Shown: piece by piece, positions 11,658-24,100 of the stretch | Position numbering within the stretch: position 1 is the stretch's first letter | Layout of the letters: every line of letters starts with the position of its first letter | NCBI GenBank assembly: GCA_963971225.1 | Contig: OZ020269.1 | Span: 97,334,040 to 97,398,039, forward strand | DNA: 64,000 nucleotides | Direction of reading: 5' to 3' | Source: Melieria omissa | Taxonomy: Eukaryota; Arthropoda; Insecta; Diptera; Ulidiidae | Position numbers and translations under genes: made by a program | Notes under the pieces: generated by a model | Told to the model about the DNA's origin: nothing | Databases searched by the model: none | What the model saw: the letters and a program-made list of their open reading frames with translations, nothing else

Positions 11658-12126
11658 TCAGCGTCTCCAGCATATCCACCAACAAAACCTCGTACTAAAT
11701 ATTAAAACCAAATTAGTTTTTAAGTCTGGTGACAATTTTCTGCAAGTGTTCTTCTCTTGATGTTGATTAATTTTTTCCCTTTTGCTTTTGGCAGCAAAAA
11801 TTTGTAAAGCTACCGTTTTTTGTTGTACTGCTCCATGAGTAGTGGATGTAGTGTAAGGCCGGAGCAAACACCATTAATCATTTTTGTTGTTCATGCATTT
11901 GAAATGTTTAAGCGCCGCTTAGTTTAAGCTGGCTGTGGCAGCAAACAATAAAACAAAATGTAATTTTTTGTTTTAAATAAAAATTTGCGTCTGTTTATTT
12001 GCCAAAAATAAATTGCAACGCTATCACACAATTTCAATACCAACATAGTGTCAATGGAAAATTAAAACACACTCAGAAGCATGCAAAAGAGGGGAGGAAG
12101 TTCAAGTACACACATTCGGCAGCCGC

Positions 12127-15100
12127 TTATGTGAAATTCGTTATGTAGCGAGAGAGCTCCGGTATCAGCATCGATATGTCCTGCAATCGAAACTATATTG
12201 TAGCAACATTAAAACGAACTGAGAAAACCCTGTTAAACACACCTCCAAGTCATTCTCGGGTCCACTTTCATCCGTGGAATCCAAATCGCTCGTCTCAATG
12301 CTATTCTCCCAGTCGGAGTTTTCCTCGCCCACCTCGTCCTCGTCCTCGCTGTACTCGTGTTGGCGTCCCCCTAAACGCTGCTGATCCGTAGCATCTGAAA
12401 GCACATCGTACTGCACATGCACGTGTTCCTTTGGCAACAACAAATGAAAAATCTCGTATTAAATTCATGCTTCAGTAATTGCTCACATCTTGCCAACTTA
12501 CCCGCATCAATTCGCGCGCCTCTGCATTGCTGCAAATCGGATTCTCGCACAAGTTCAAATTGCGCACAAAACGCGTCTCCAAGAGTTCTTCTACGGACGC
12601 AGTCGCAATACGATTACCGTTCAAAAAAACAAACTGCAGCTTTGTCATGTATCGCAGGCAGCTGGGCAATTCGGTCAACTGGTTGTCCTTCAGGTTGAAA
12701 TGAACCAGCTTCGTTAAAGTGCTTAGCGTGTTTGGCACTGCGGTCAGTTCGTTTGATTCCAGCGTAAGCCAGCGCAAATTGCTTAGTTGCCCCAAACTGT
12801 CGGGCAATTGCTTCAGCTTGTTGCCGCGTGCGCCGAACGTTTCCAGCAACACGCAATTGCCAATCTCCTCCGGCAGCTCCAGCAGGCCGGTGTTGTTGCA
12901 CCAGAACGTCTCAAGTTGCGTCAGATATCCAATTTCCGGTGGAATTTTGGCAATTTGATTGCAGCTCAGATTCAACACCCGCAAATGCGTCAGCTGGCAT
13001 ATGACGATCGGAAAGCCGTCCAGCCGATTGTAGTCGAGCGTGAGCATTTGGAGGCGTGTCAGATTGCACATGGTGGGCGGCAGCTGTAAAAGAGAGAAAG
13101 CGTTAAGCATTGTTTGTGAACAAATGAAGAGCGTTTTCAAGATAGCAACTGGGCAGTGAGCGTGACGAATGCACATTAAATGAGCAAAAATTCAACTTTG
13201 TTGGCCCAGTACGCGAAACGGTTCAATATTAAGAAATTTTTAATATATCTTTTAATTTTTTTTTTGTGGGATTAAAGCTCAAATGGATTAATTTCAAAGC
13301 TTTCCATAACGGAAAGCATTATGTTGATTTGGAAAGGAAAAAGACTTAAGGGGGTCCTCTAGTTTTAAATTTTGAAAAAATTTATTTTTTTTTAATTTCA
13401 TATTTTTATAGTATAACTATCATAGAAAAAGTATACGAACGGATTTTGTCGAATTCGTTAACGTCTCTGAGCCTCAAATCCGTCTCGTTCACTACGCGGT
13501 AACACGGTTTTAAAACTTTAAAGGCATTTTTCTCGAAAACACATTTTTTGACCATTGCGTCATGATTCCGTCGAAACTAATTGACCGATTCACTTGATTC
13601 TTGTTTTGCTGTATTCAAAACGTTTTGCTCCACGTGTTAACCTACGGAGATTGCGCTCCATTGACTAGCCGATTTTTGGGGGGAGTTTTTAGAGAAAAAA
13701 AAGGGCGTTAAAACGATGCCGCGGGTAAAATTGGACTAGATCGGGTTCATTATAGGATCAGATCGGGTTCATTATAGGTCATCCTTTAATTGGAGTAATG
13801 CTTTTAAAGAGAAAATTTTTGGATTACATTTCAGACAAACAGGGACAAAGTTAGGATGGCGCAAACGCACCCTTAAAAAAAAACATGGCCGGTAATCAGC
13901 TGGCGGACCCCAACAGTGTTCGCGGTAGCACGTGGAACAATTTTTTTTTTTTTATAATTCAATATGTAAACAATAAATATACGAAGAATTATCTCATCAT
14001 TTACAGTTTCTGAAAAAAAAATCCCAAAAAAAACTTTAAAAAACACCGTTTGTACTAGAGGACCCCCTTAAAAAATAAAGAAATCGTAACTTGTGTCTTG
14101 AAGTAATTCAGGCTAAAATAATAATAAGAAATTAGAGGGCGCCTAGTAGGAAATTAACTGTACTTTTATGAAATTATTTTTAAATAAAGAGCCAGAGTCT
14201 TTGGAAATATAAAATTTGGTAAAACTCGTTTGTTAAATTGTGGAGCTACTGACAGTTCCCAGGATATTCACTAATTAAACGTGCATATGTGATTAAGGTG
14301 TTGTCAAAAAGGCGTTAGTTCGAACTCAGAAGCTCAAAAGTTTTCTTAACCCTTTCCGGAAATTTGTACAATATATCGTACAATTTTTTCCATAATTTTT
14401 TATTTGACAGCGAACGCATTTTTATGAAACGGCTTTTTAATTCTAATTAAGTAGGCTATGCTGTTTTAATTTGTTTAAAAATATAAATCATTACAGCCGT
14501 GGCTACACAGTATGATTGCGTTTTGTAAGCAGCTTTGTGCAAAAATTTGAAAAACCAGCAAATCACGGTGCTTCTGCAGAGGAATTTTTAATATTTAATA
14601 CTTTTTGGAACCAAAAAGTGAAACAATTTCAAAGTTTGAATCTCAGTTGATTTATAGAGCTTGCTTAATTTAACATTTTGTGCGCCTAAATACTTTTCGT
14701 GAGTCTTTAAAAAAGTTGTACGATATATCGTACAAATGACCACAAGGTTTGCAAAGCTTTGTACGATATATCCTACAAACAGAAGTTATGTTTGCATTTT
14801 TTTTAAGTTGTAGGTTTGGTAACCGATTTTTTGCGTTTGCTTGCCTGCCACGCCCATCTGTAAACCACGTGGCTAATAAAATTTGACTAATCTGCAACTT
14901 TCGATTAAAAGTAGACGAGTTTCTGTTTTACTGGGCAGACACAGGTTATGTAAGGTTAGACATGCGTACTTGCCACTCCCACTACGATAATAAGAATCGG
15001 CTATATTTCGTGCCTTTCTGTAAAACTGTACAAATTTTAATTGATTGTGTATTTTATTGAGAAGAAAAGACCGAATAAATGTGAATCCATTGTTTATATA

Positions 15101-18100
15101 TATAAAATATATAAGTTTCGATCAAAATGAAATCACGTTTTGATTTTTTTTTGTTATAATTTATGTTTTCTATAAAAAAAAATCCACCCATTGTTCATAA
15201 ATCTTAAAAAACCGAAACCATAAATTCGTGAATTTTTACTACTTTGCGGACCATTGTACAAAATTTATGAAGCTGTAATTCTCAACCAATATGATTTATT
15301 TGAAATTTTTTTATATTTTATTGCTAAAATGTTTGATAAGATTCAATATTTTAAAGGACAAATTTTTATCTCAGGAGATGTGGAAATTAACCGGAAAGGG
15401 TTAATACAAGAAATCCACACTTCCACGTTTCTCTCTACTTTCTTATCAGTCTTTCTAGAGCCGCATATCGATATTGACAATCGTTAAATACTGAATGTCA
15501 TTGAAAACATATCTCAGAGATCCTTACAATATATGTATATATTTATTTAAATACATACATATGCAAGTAAATACTTGGCACGACTGTCCTTTGAAGCACC
15601 CATGCTGAGCTGCTCATTGTCTCATTCATAGTGTACACTCCACTTTATGCATGAAGGCAATGCCGAGTGCAAAGCTTTCTCATACGCAATTATTTTATTC
15701 TCTATTTGTTGCTGTCATATATGTCTCTTTACATAGTTTTACATATGTTGTAAACCCTGCCCATTGTGTATTAGCATAATGGCGTTATGTACCGTACGGG
15801 AAAAGTAGTAATAAACGAGTTGTCAAACGAACCGCACGCGTCTTTCTTTTTTACGCAACAAAATCTCAGGTTTTGTAAATCACCGCATCATTTTTGGTCC
15901 TTCGAGCCGGATACCCCGCAAAAACCGCTAAACGATTAATCCGAAACTCGCAAACCGCTTATTACCGCTTTGGAATTAATTCAACATCATTCGCGAAACC
16001 GCAGTTAAAATCGCAAAATATTAAAAAGCACTTCGCTGTTTAACTCCGCTCGACTAACTGTAAACTCTTTAGAGCAAAGTGTTATACTCGTTTTGTGTTC
16101 AATCTTAAAAAGACAACTGTTATAATGGCAAATAATGTGAAAACACGTGATTCCGCCCTCAATGCGATCAAAAGATATATGACGAAAAGTATTAATGATT
16201 TGCATACAATGGACTTTGAAAGCATATCCAGCTATTTGCAATTGTTAAATGAGCAGTGGGTGAGATTCAACCTAGCACAAGATGGCGTCGAAGCCTCATG
16301 TGGCGCTGAAAATTTCGAAATGGAAGAAGAATCCCGCGTACAGGCCGAATCTTGGTATTCTACGGCGTTAGCAAATTTCAATCGATCAAAAAAAGTGTTA
16401 GCTATACCTGTAGCAGGTAGTGAAACCGCTAGACAAGTGTGTGCATCAATTCGATTGCCAAAAATGGAGTTGCCAACCTTTTCGGGTGACTCCACCGAGT
16501 GGATACCATTTCACGATGCATTTCAATCGATCGTTGACTCAAATGGCAATTTGACAAATGGTCAAAAATTCCATTATCTTCGAAGTTGTTTGAAGGGAGA
16601 AGCTTTGCAAATCATAAGCAGTTTTAAAATTTGCGACGCCAACTATGATGAAGCATGGAATTTGCTGAAGTCACGTTACAAAGTAATGCGTGTAATCGTT
16701 GAGAATCATTTTCGCGCATTGTCCGCAATAAACAAGGCGAGTAATGATTCTGCCGCCACTATCAAGCAAGTTCTCGACACAACACTGCAGCATACGCGCG
16801 CTCTAAAAGCGCTAGGGCGCCCTGTCGAATTTTGGGATGACTGGCTTGTTCACCTGTCCGTCAGTAAGCTTGCATATGAGACACGAAAACAGTGGGAATT
16901 GTCATTAGAGAGTGATGAGCCACCAACCTTCGAACAGTTGAAAATTTTTTTGGAGACACGATGTCGCTCTCTCGCTATGCTTTCGGCAGTCAACCCTACA
17001 ACAAACGCGCTCTCAAACAAATATTCCGCTAGAAGTACAGCAAAACAGTCTACGAATGCGCTTCATGTAGTAGAAGAACACAAAAGTACCGCGCTGTGTT
17101 GCACATACTGCAACGGCGATCACAAAATTTATGATTGCAAGAAATTTTCATGCTCGAATGTTAATGACAGAATTCAGTGGGTTAAAGAGAACAACGCATG
17201 CTTAAATTGTTTGAGCAAAGGACATTACAGGCCGAAGTGTCGCAGCAACTCCACGTGCCGAATTTGCCAACAACGTCACCATACACTTATTCACTCTCCC
17301 GGTACTACCGTTACTGCTAAACCCACGGCTGGTGAAGCCACGACCGCTTTCGCTCACGTGACTGTTGGAGATTCTCTGTACGCTGCCGACACCGTTCCCT
17401 CTGATAAAGACCGCGCTGCCTCTCTCGTCGTCGCCGCTGCTCCGCCCACCTCAGACACATTTACCACTAAGTCGTTCTTTGACACCACTGTGGCTACCGC
17501 TGATGCTAGTTCATGTCATGAAGCAAAAAAGGCTATTCTTCTAGCTACCGCCGTAGTACAAGTTCAGGACTGTGCCGGCCGCTGGCAAACTGCTCGATTG
17601 TTGTTTGATACAGGTTCGCACGCTTCATTCGTCACCGATTCGTGCGTTCAACGCTTACGCTTACCACGGAAATCTTCAGCTGTGTTAATTACTGGAATTG
17701 CGTCCGCTAATGGTGGACATACCAAGGGAGAGGTGTCACTTTCGTGTCATCACGGTTTTCGACTCAGCAGTACAAAATTAATGCACTCATTCTTTCAAAA
17801 ATTACGAACGACTTGCCAACAACTATCGTTCCAGTTTCGACGTGGGCTCATTTGAGAAATCTGCCGCTTGCTGATCCGCAGTTTATGAAGCCTGGTCATA
17901 TAGATATATTAATTGGAATGGATTACATGGACCAATTTATCACTCCCGAAATCCGTAAAGGTGATCCTGGCACACCAATGGCACAAAGCACCGTGTTTGG
18001 CTGGCTGCTGTTTGGCCGCGTGAGTTGTGACAACGCTGCCGTCGCGCACGCACATATAAATTTACACTGCGACATTCAATTGGTAAGAGCACTTAGTAAA

Positions 18101-21100
18101 TTATGGGAGTTAGAAGAAGCGCCAACAAAGAAATATCTTACCGCTGAAGAACAGTTTTGTGAGGATCATTTTGAGACTTCATATCAACGCGCACCTGATG
18201 GCCGCTTCATCGTTGAGCTTCCACTCAAGAAAAACATAACGTTAGGTGAGTCGCGCAATCTCGCTGTTCGCAGCCTATTACGAATGGAGAGACGGTTTCT
18301 TGTTGACGACGATCTCCGCGTCCGTTATTGTAATTTTATGCAAGAACTCATACAAATGAAACACATGGCGGTTGCAAATGATTCGCCATCAAATTGTTAT
18401 TACATGCCACATCATTCGGTATTAAAGGAATCAAGCGCTACAACTAAGCTTAGAGTTGTCTTTAACGCTTCAGCGAAAACGTCAACTGGGTACTCACTGA
18501 ATGATGCCTTAATGGTTGGGCCTCAATTACAACAAGATCTCTTCTCAATTTTGATACGATTTAGATCGCATCGCTACGCTCTAACAGCCGACGTGGCGAA
18601 AATGTATAGACAGGTGTATGTCTCGAAGAAACATACTGATTTGCAACGTATTGTATGGCGCTCTGATCCTTCGCTACCTATTCAGGACTACTGCATGCTG
18701 CGTGTTACTCGCATTTAGCTATAAAAGCCCTACAACAAACTGCAAAGGACGCCTATAATGAACACACGGAGGCAGCCAAAGTAATTTTGAGCGATTTTTA
18801 CATGGACGATTTATTAACTGGTTCGTCAAGTATAGAAGAGCTCAAAATTCTGCAACGAGAAATATCCACCGTTCTGGATAGTAGTGGGTTTGAATTAAGA
18901 AAATGGGCTTCTAATTGTTCCGAAATAACTAACTGCCACACTTTAAACACGTTGAAGAAAATTGACCATTACATCGCGGAGGGTAAGGAAGTGCACGCCT
19001 TGGGATTAATCTGGAATACCGAACACGATTTTTTGACATTCGACGTAAATTTAAAGAAGCCACCGGCATTTCTTTCAAAACGTGCATTCCTATCGGATGC
19101 AAGCACTCTATTCGACCCACTAGGGCTCTTATCGCCTTGTACAATTAAATAAAAAATATGGTTCCAAGACATTTGGCGTTCTAATGCCGACTGGGACGAA
19201 GCAGTACCGAGTCACATAGCGGAATTTTGGATGTCTCACCGACGTGGGTTAATGTCGTTCTCCCAACTGAAACTCAGCCGATGGCTTGGCTCTGGTGCAA
19301 CAGGTTCATATACAGAATTACACATCTTCGCTGATGCGTCAGAGCGCGCGTACGCCGCCGTTATGTATGCGCGAACAGTTCAACCTGATGGTGCAATTAC
19401 CATTGCCCTTGTCACTGCCAAAACGAAAGTAGCACCGCTCAAAGTAAGGACGTTGCCCCGCCTGGAATTGTGCGCTGCGCACCTCGCCGCGAAGCTTGCG
19501 AGAAGCGTCACAGCTAGCTGGTCTACACTTAACTATCCGTTATATGCTTGGACCGACTCCACCATCACACTTGCTTGGTTGCAAGCCCATCCTAGTCGAT
19601 GGGTGACTTTTATTGCAAACCGAGTTGCTGATACTCAAGAAGTTTTACCACCAGAAAGCTGGAATCATATTCGCTCTGAACACAATCCTGCCGATTGTGC
19701 TTCAAGAGGCATTACTCCCAACGAATTGCTTCATCATCAACTATGGTGGAATGGGCCACCTTTTCTTAAAACTGCAGACGAGTTTTGGAAGTATCGCACG
19801 CCGGTACCGCACACTACTGAGTTAGAACTACGATCAAGTAAGCTTGACGTTCATGTCGCCGACTCAAACGAACATTGGTCGTTAATAACAAAGTTCTCGT
19901 CATACGCCAAACTGAAACGAGTAACTGCCTATGTCCTGCGTTTCCGAACTAATGCTCGTCTAAACTCAAAGTCTATTGTGGAAAGGAGAACTGGATTTTT
20001 AAGCTGCAAAGAGATCGTCGAAGCTGAACTTGCTCTGATTAAGTATACACAAAATTTCTATTTTTCTAATGAAATATCTCATTGCAGTGCGAAGAAGCCG
20101 TTACCACTGCGTAGTAGCCTTCTACGCCTGCAGCCATTCCTCGATGAGAATGAAATTCTACGTGTAGGAGGCCGACTCAAGAACGCTACCGCTACGAGTG
20201 ATGTGAAACACCCAATCATCCTACCCAAAAATTCACCGCTAGCGAAATTGATAGTAGCAGACGTTCATGCGCGTACCCTTCATGCTGGTCCCCAAATCAT
20301 GCAAGCTGTTTTGCAGCGCCGGTTTTGGGTCATAGCTGCCCGAAACTTGATTCGAAACATTTACCATAAGTGTGTGAGGTGTACACGCTTGAATAGAAAC
20401 TTGGCTAGTCAATCAATGGCGGACTTGCCAAATAGCCGTGTCACGTACGCTCGCTGCTTCCTGTGTAGCGCTGTCGATTTTGCCGGACCGTATGCGTTCA
20501 AATTTTTCCATGGTAGAGGTGCGAAGTCTACTAAAGGCTACATTTGCTCGTTTGTCTGCATGAGCACGGGTGCTATGCACTTAGAGTTTGTAGGAGACTT
20601 GTCAGCAGCTTCGTTTCTTAATGCTTTCAAGCGTTTCATAAATAGGCGTGGCTACTGCAGTGTTATGTACTCCGACAATGGCACAAATTTCGTTGGTGCC
20701 GAAAAGGAACTGCGGAACATGTTTAATCGTTGCATGGCTGATGATAAACTTCAATCTTTTTTTGCTGAGTCCAGCATTACTTGTCTTTCTTTTTTACGCA
20801 ACAAAATCTCAGGTTTTGTAAATCACCGCATCACTATTACTATTTTAAGTTCAGCATAAAAATACATATTTATGAATTTGTCTATGTGTTCTTATGCTGT
20901 CGTAACAATTAGCAAATACATGCAAATTGATTCTTCACCCCACCCCACCCGCACACCGTTCGCAATACCACAATTCCTGTACCCAGTACGCACCTTTGTC
21001 AAGTGATTATGATTAAGGAATAGTTTGAGCAATATGGGACACTTCTCCACCAGGATTTTTAAGCTGCAAAGAGATCGTCGAAGCTGAACTTGCTCTGATT

Positions 21101-24100
21101 AAGTATACACAAAATTTCTATTTTTCTAATGAAATATCTCATTGCAGTGCGAAGAAGCCGTTACCACTGCGTAGTAGCCTTCTACGCCTGCAGCCATTCC
21201 TCGATGAGAATGAAATTCTACGTGTAGGAGGCCGACTCAAGAACGCTACCGCTACGAGTGATGTGAAACACCCAATCATCCTACCCAAAAATTCACCGCT
21301 AGCGAAATTGATAGTAGCAGACGTTCATGCGCGTACCCTTCATGCTGGTCCCCAAATCATGCAAGCTGTTTTGCAGCGCCGGTTTTGGGTCATAGCTGCC
21401 CGAAACTTGATTCGAAACATTTACCATAAGTGTGTGAGGTGTACACGCTTGAATAGAAACTTGGCTAGTCAATCAATGGCGGACTTGCCAAATAGCCGTG
21501 TCACGTACGCTCGCTGCTTCCTGTGTAGCGCTGTCGATTTTGCCGGACCGTATGCGTTCAAATTTTCCCATGGTAGAGGTGCGAAGTCTACTAAAGGCTA
21601 CATTTGCTCGTTTGTCTGCATGAGCACGGGTGCTATGCACTTAGAGTTTGTAGGAGACTTGTCAGCCGCTTCGTTTCTTAATGCTTTCAAGCGTTTCATA
21701 AATAGGCGTGGCTACTGCAGTGTTATGTACTCCGACAATGGCACACATTTCGTTGGTGCCGAAAAGGAACTGCGGAACATGTTTAATCGTTGCATGGCTG
21801 ATGATAAACTTCAATCTTTTTTTGCTGAGTCCAGCATTACTTGGCACTTCAATCCGCCTAACGCGCCCCACATGGGAGGTTATTGGGAAATCGGCATAAA
21901 ACGAATAAAGTATCACCTCAAACGAGTATTGGCTGACACTTTGTTAACGTACGAAGAATTTAGTACACTGCTAACGGAAATCGAAGCCTGCATAAATTCA
22001 CGGCCTTTATGCACCCATGCAGCAGATGCTAGCGATCTGGAAATCCTCACACCTGGTCACTTCATTGTTGGTGAGCCTTTAAAGACGTTACCGGAGCCCG
22101 AAGTTCAAGATTTCAAGGGAAATTTACACCAGCGCTGGCACGCAATTTCGTCGATGAGGCAACATTTCTGGCGACGGTGGTGCAATGAATACCTCCTAAG
22201 TTTACAGCGCCGCACCAAATGGTTTCGTTCTTCGACCAATCTAGCAGAAAATGATGTCGTTGCTGTAATGAATGAGTCTACACCTCCAGCGAAATGGAAA
22301 CTTGCAAAGGTCATAAAATGCCACCCGGGGAGCGATGGGCGTGTTCGAGTCGTTACATTAAAAACAGGCGATGGAGAATTTGTACGACCGGTAGTCAAGC
22401 TTTGTTTATTACCTACCAAATCCGATATTTTTTCGAAGGATACATCTGGTTAGATTAATTAAATAAGTTATATGCCTTTGTAATTTGTACTAACCTTTTT
22501 TGCTACTTAAACATGTTTTTTGAATTTGAAATTGTATTTATGTTGAACGTATTTAAATCGTTCAAGGGCGGCGGCATGTTGCTGTCATATATGTCTCTTT
22601 ACATAGTTTTACATATGTTGTAAACCCTGCCCATTGTGTATTAGCATAATGGCGTTATGTACCGTACGGGAAAAGTAGTAATAAACGAGTTGTCAAACGA
22701 ACCGCACGCGTCTTTCTTTTTTACGCAACAAAATCTCAGGTTTTGTAAATCACCGCATCACTATTACTATTTTAAGTTCAGCATAAAAATACATATTTAT
22801 GAATTTGTCTATGTGTTCTTATGCTGTCGTAACAATTAGCAAATACATGCAAATTGATTCTTCACCCTACCCCACCCGCACACCGTTCGCAATACCACAA
22901 TTCCTGTACCCAGTACGCACCTTTGTCAAGTGATTATGATTAAGGAATAGTTTGAGCAATATGGGACACTTCTCCACCAGGATTTTTAAGCTGCAAAGAG
23001 ATCGTCGAAGCTGAACTTGCTCTGATTAAGTATACACAAAATTTCTATTTTTCTAATGAAATATCTCATTGCAGTGCGAAGAAGCCGTTACCACTGCGTA
23101 GTAGCCTTCTACGCCTGCAGCCATTCCTCGATGAGAATGAAATTCTACGTGTAGGAGGCCGACTCAAGAACGCTACCGCTACGAGTGATGTGAAACACCC
23201 AATCATCCTACCCAAAAATTCACCGCTAGCGAAATTGATAGTAGCAGACGTTCATGCGCGTACCCTTCATGCTGGTCCCCAAATCATGCAAGCTGTTTTG
23301 CAGCGCCGGTTTTGGGTCATAGCTGCCCGAAACTTGATTCGAAACATTTACCATAAGTGTGTGAGGTGTACACGCTTGAATAGAAACTTGGCTAGTCAAT
23401 CAATGGCGGACTTGCCAAATAGCCGTGTCACGTACGCTCGCTGCTTCCTGTGTAGCGCTGTCGATTTTGCCGGACCGTATGCGTTCAAATTTTCCCATGG
23501 TAGAGGTGCGAAGTCTACTAAAGGCTACATTTGCTCGTTTGTCTGCATGAGCACGGGTGCTATGCACTTAGAGTTTGTAGGAGACTTGTCAGCCGCTTCG
23601 TTTCTTAATGCTTTCAAGCGTTTCATAAATAGGCGTGGCTACTGCAGTGTTATGTACTCCGACAATGGCACAAATTTCGTTGGTGCCGAAAAGGAACTGC
23701 GGAACATGTTTAATCGTTGCATGGCTGATGATAAACTTCAATCTTTTTTTGCTGAGTCCAGCATTACTTGGCACTTCAATCCGCCTAACGCGCCCCACAT
23801 GGGAGGTTATTGGGAAATCGGCATAAAACGAATAAAGTATCACCTCAAACGAGTATTGGCTGACACTTTGTTAAGGGGCCCGAACACTGTAAACTGCGAT
23901 TTTTCATATGTTTTTTATTTTATTTATTAAAAAAAAACGGACGTTCCGATTTACATGAAACTTTACACATATGTTAATAAATGTTTAGATTACCTTTTTT
24001 ACTACCTTTTTTAATTCGATTTGCCCCTTTCAAAACTTAAAACGCGATTATCTCGAAACCATGTTTTTTGACCGCGTTGACCGCATAACTGAAAAAGTTT

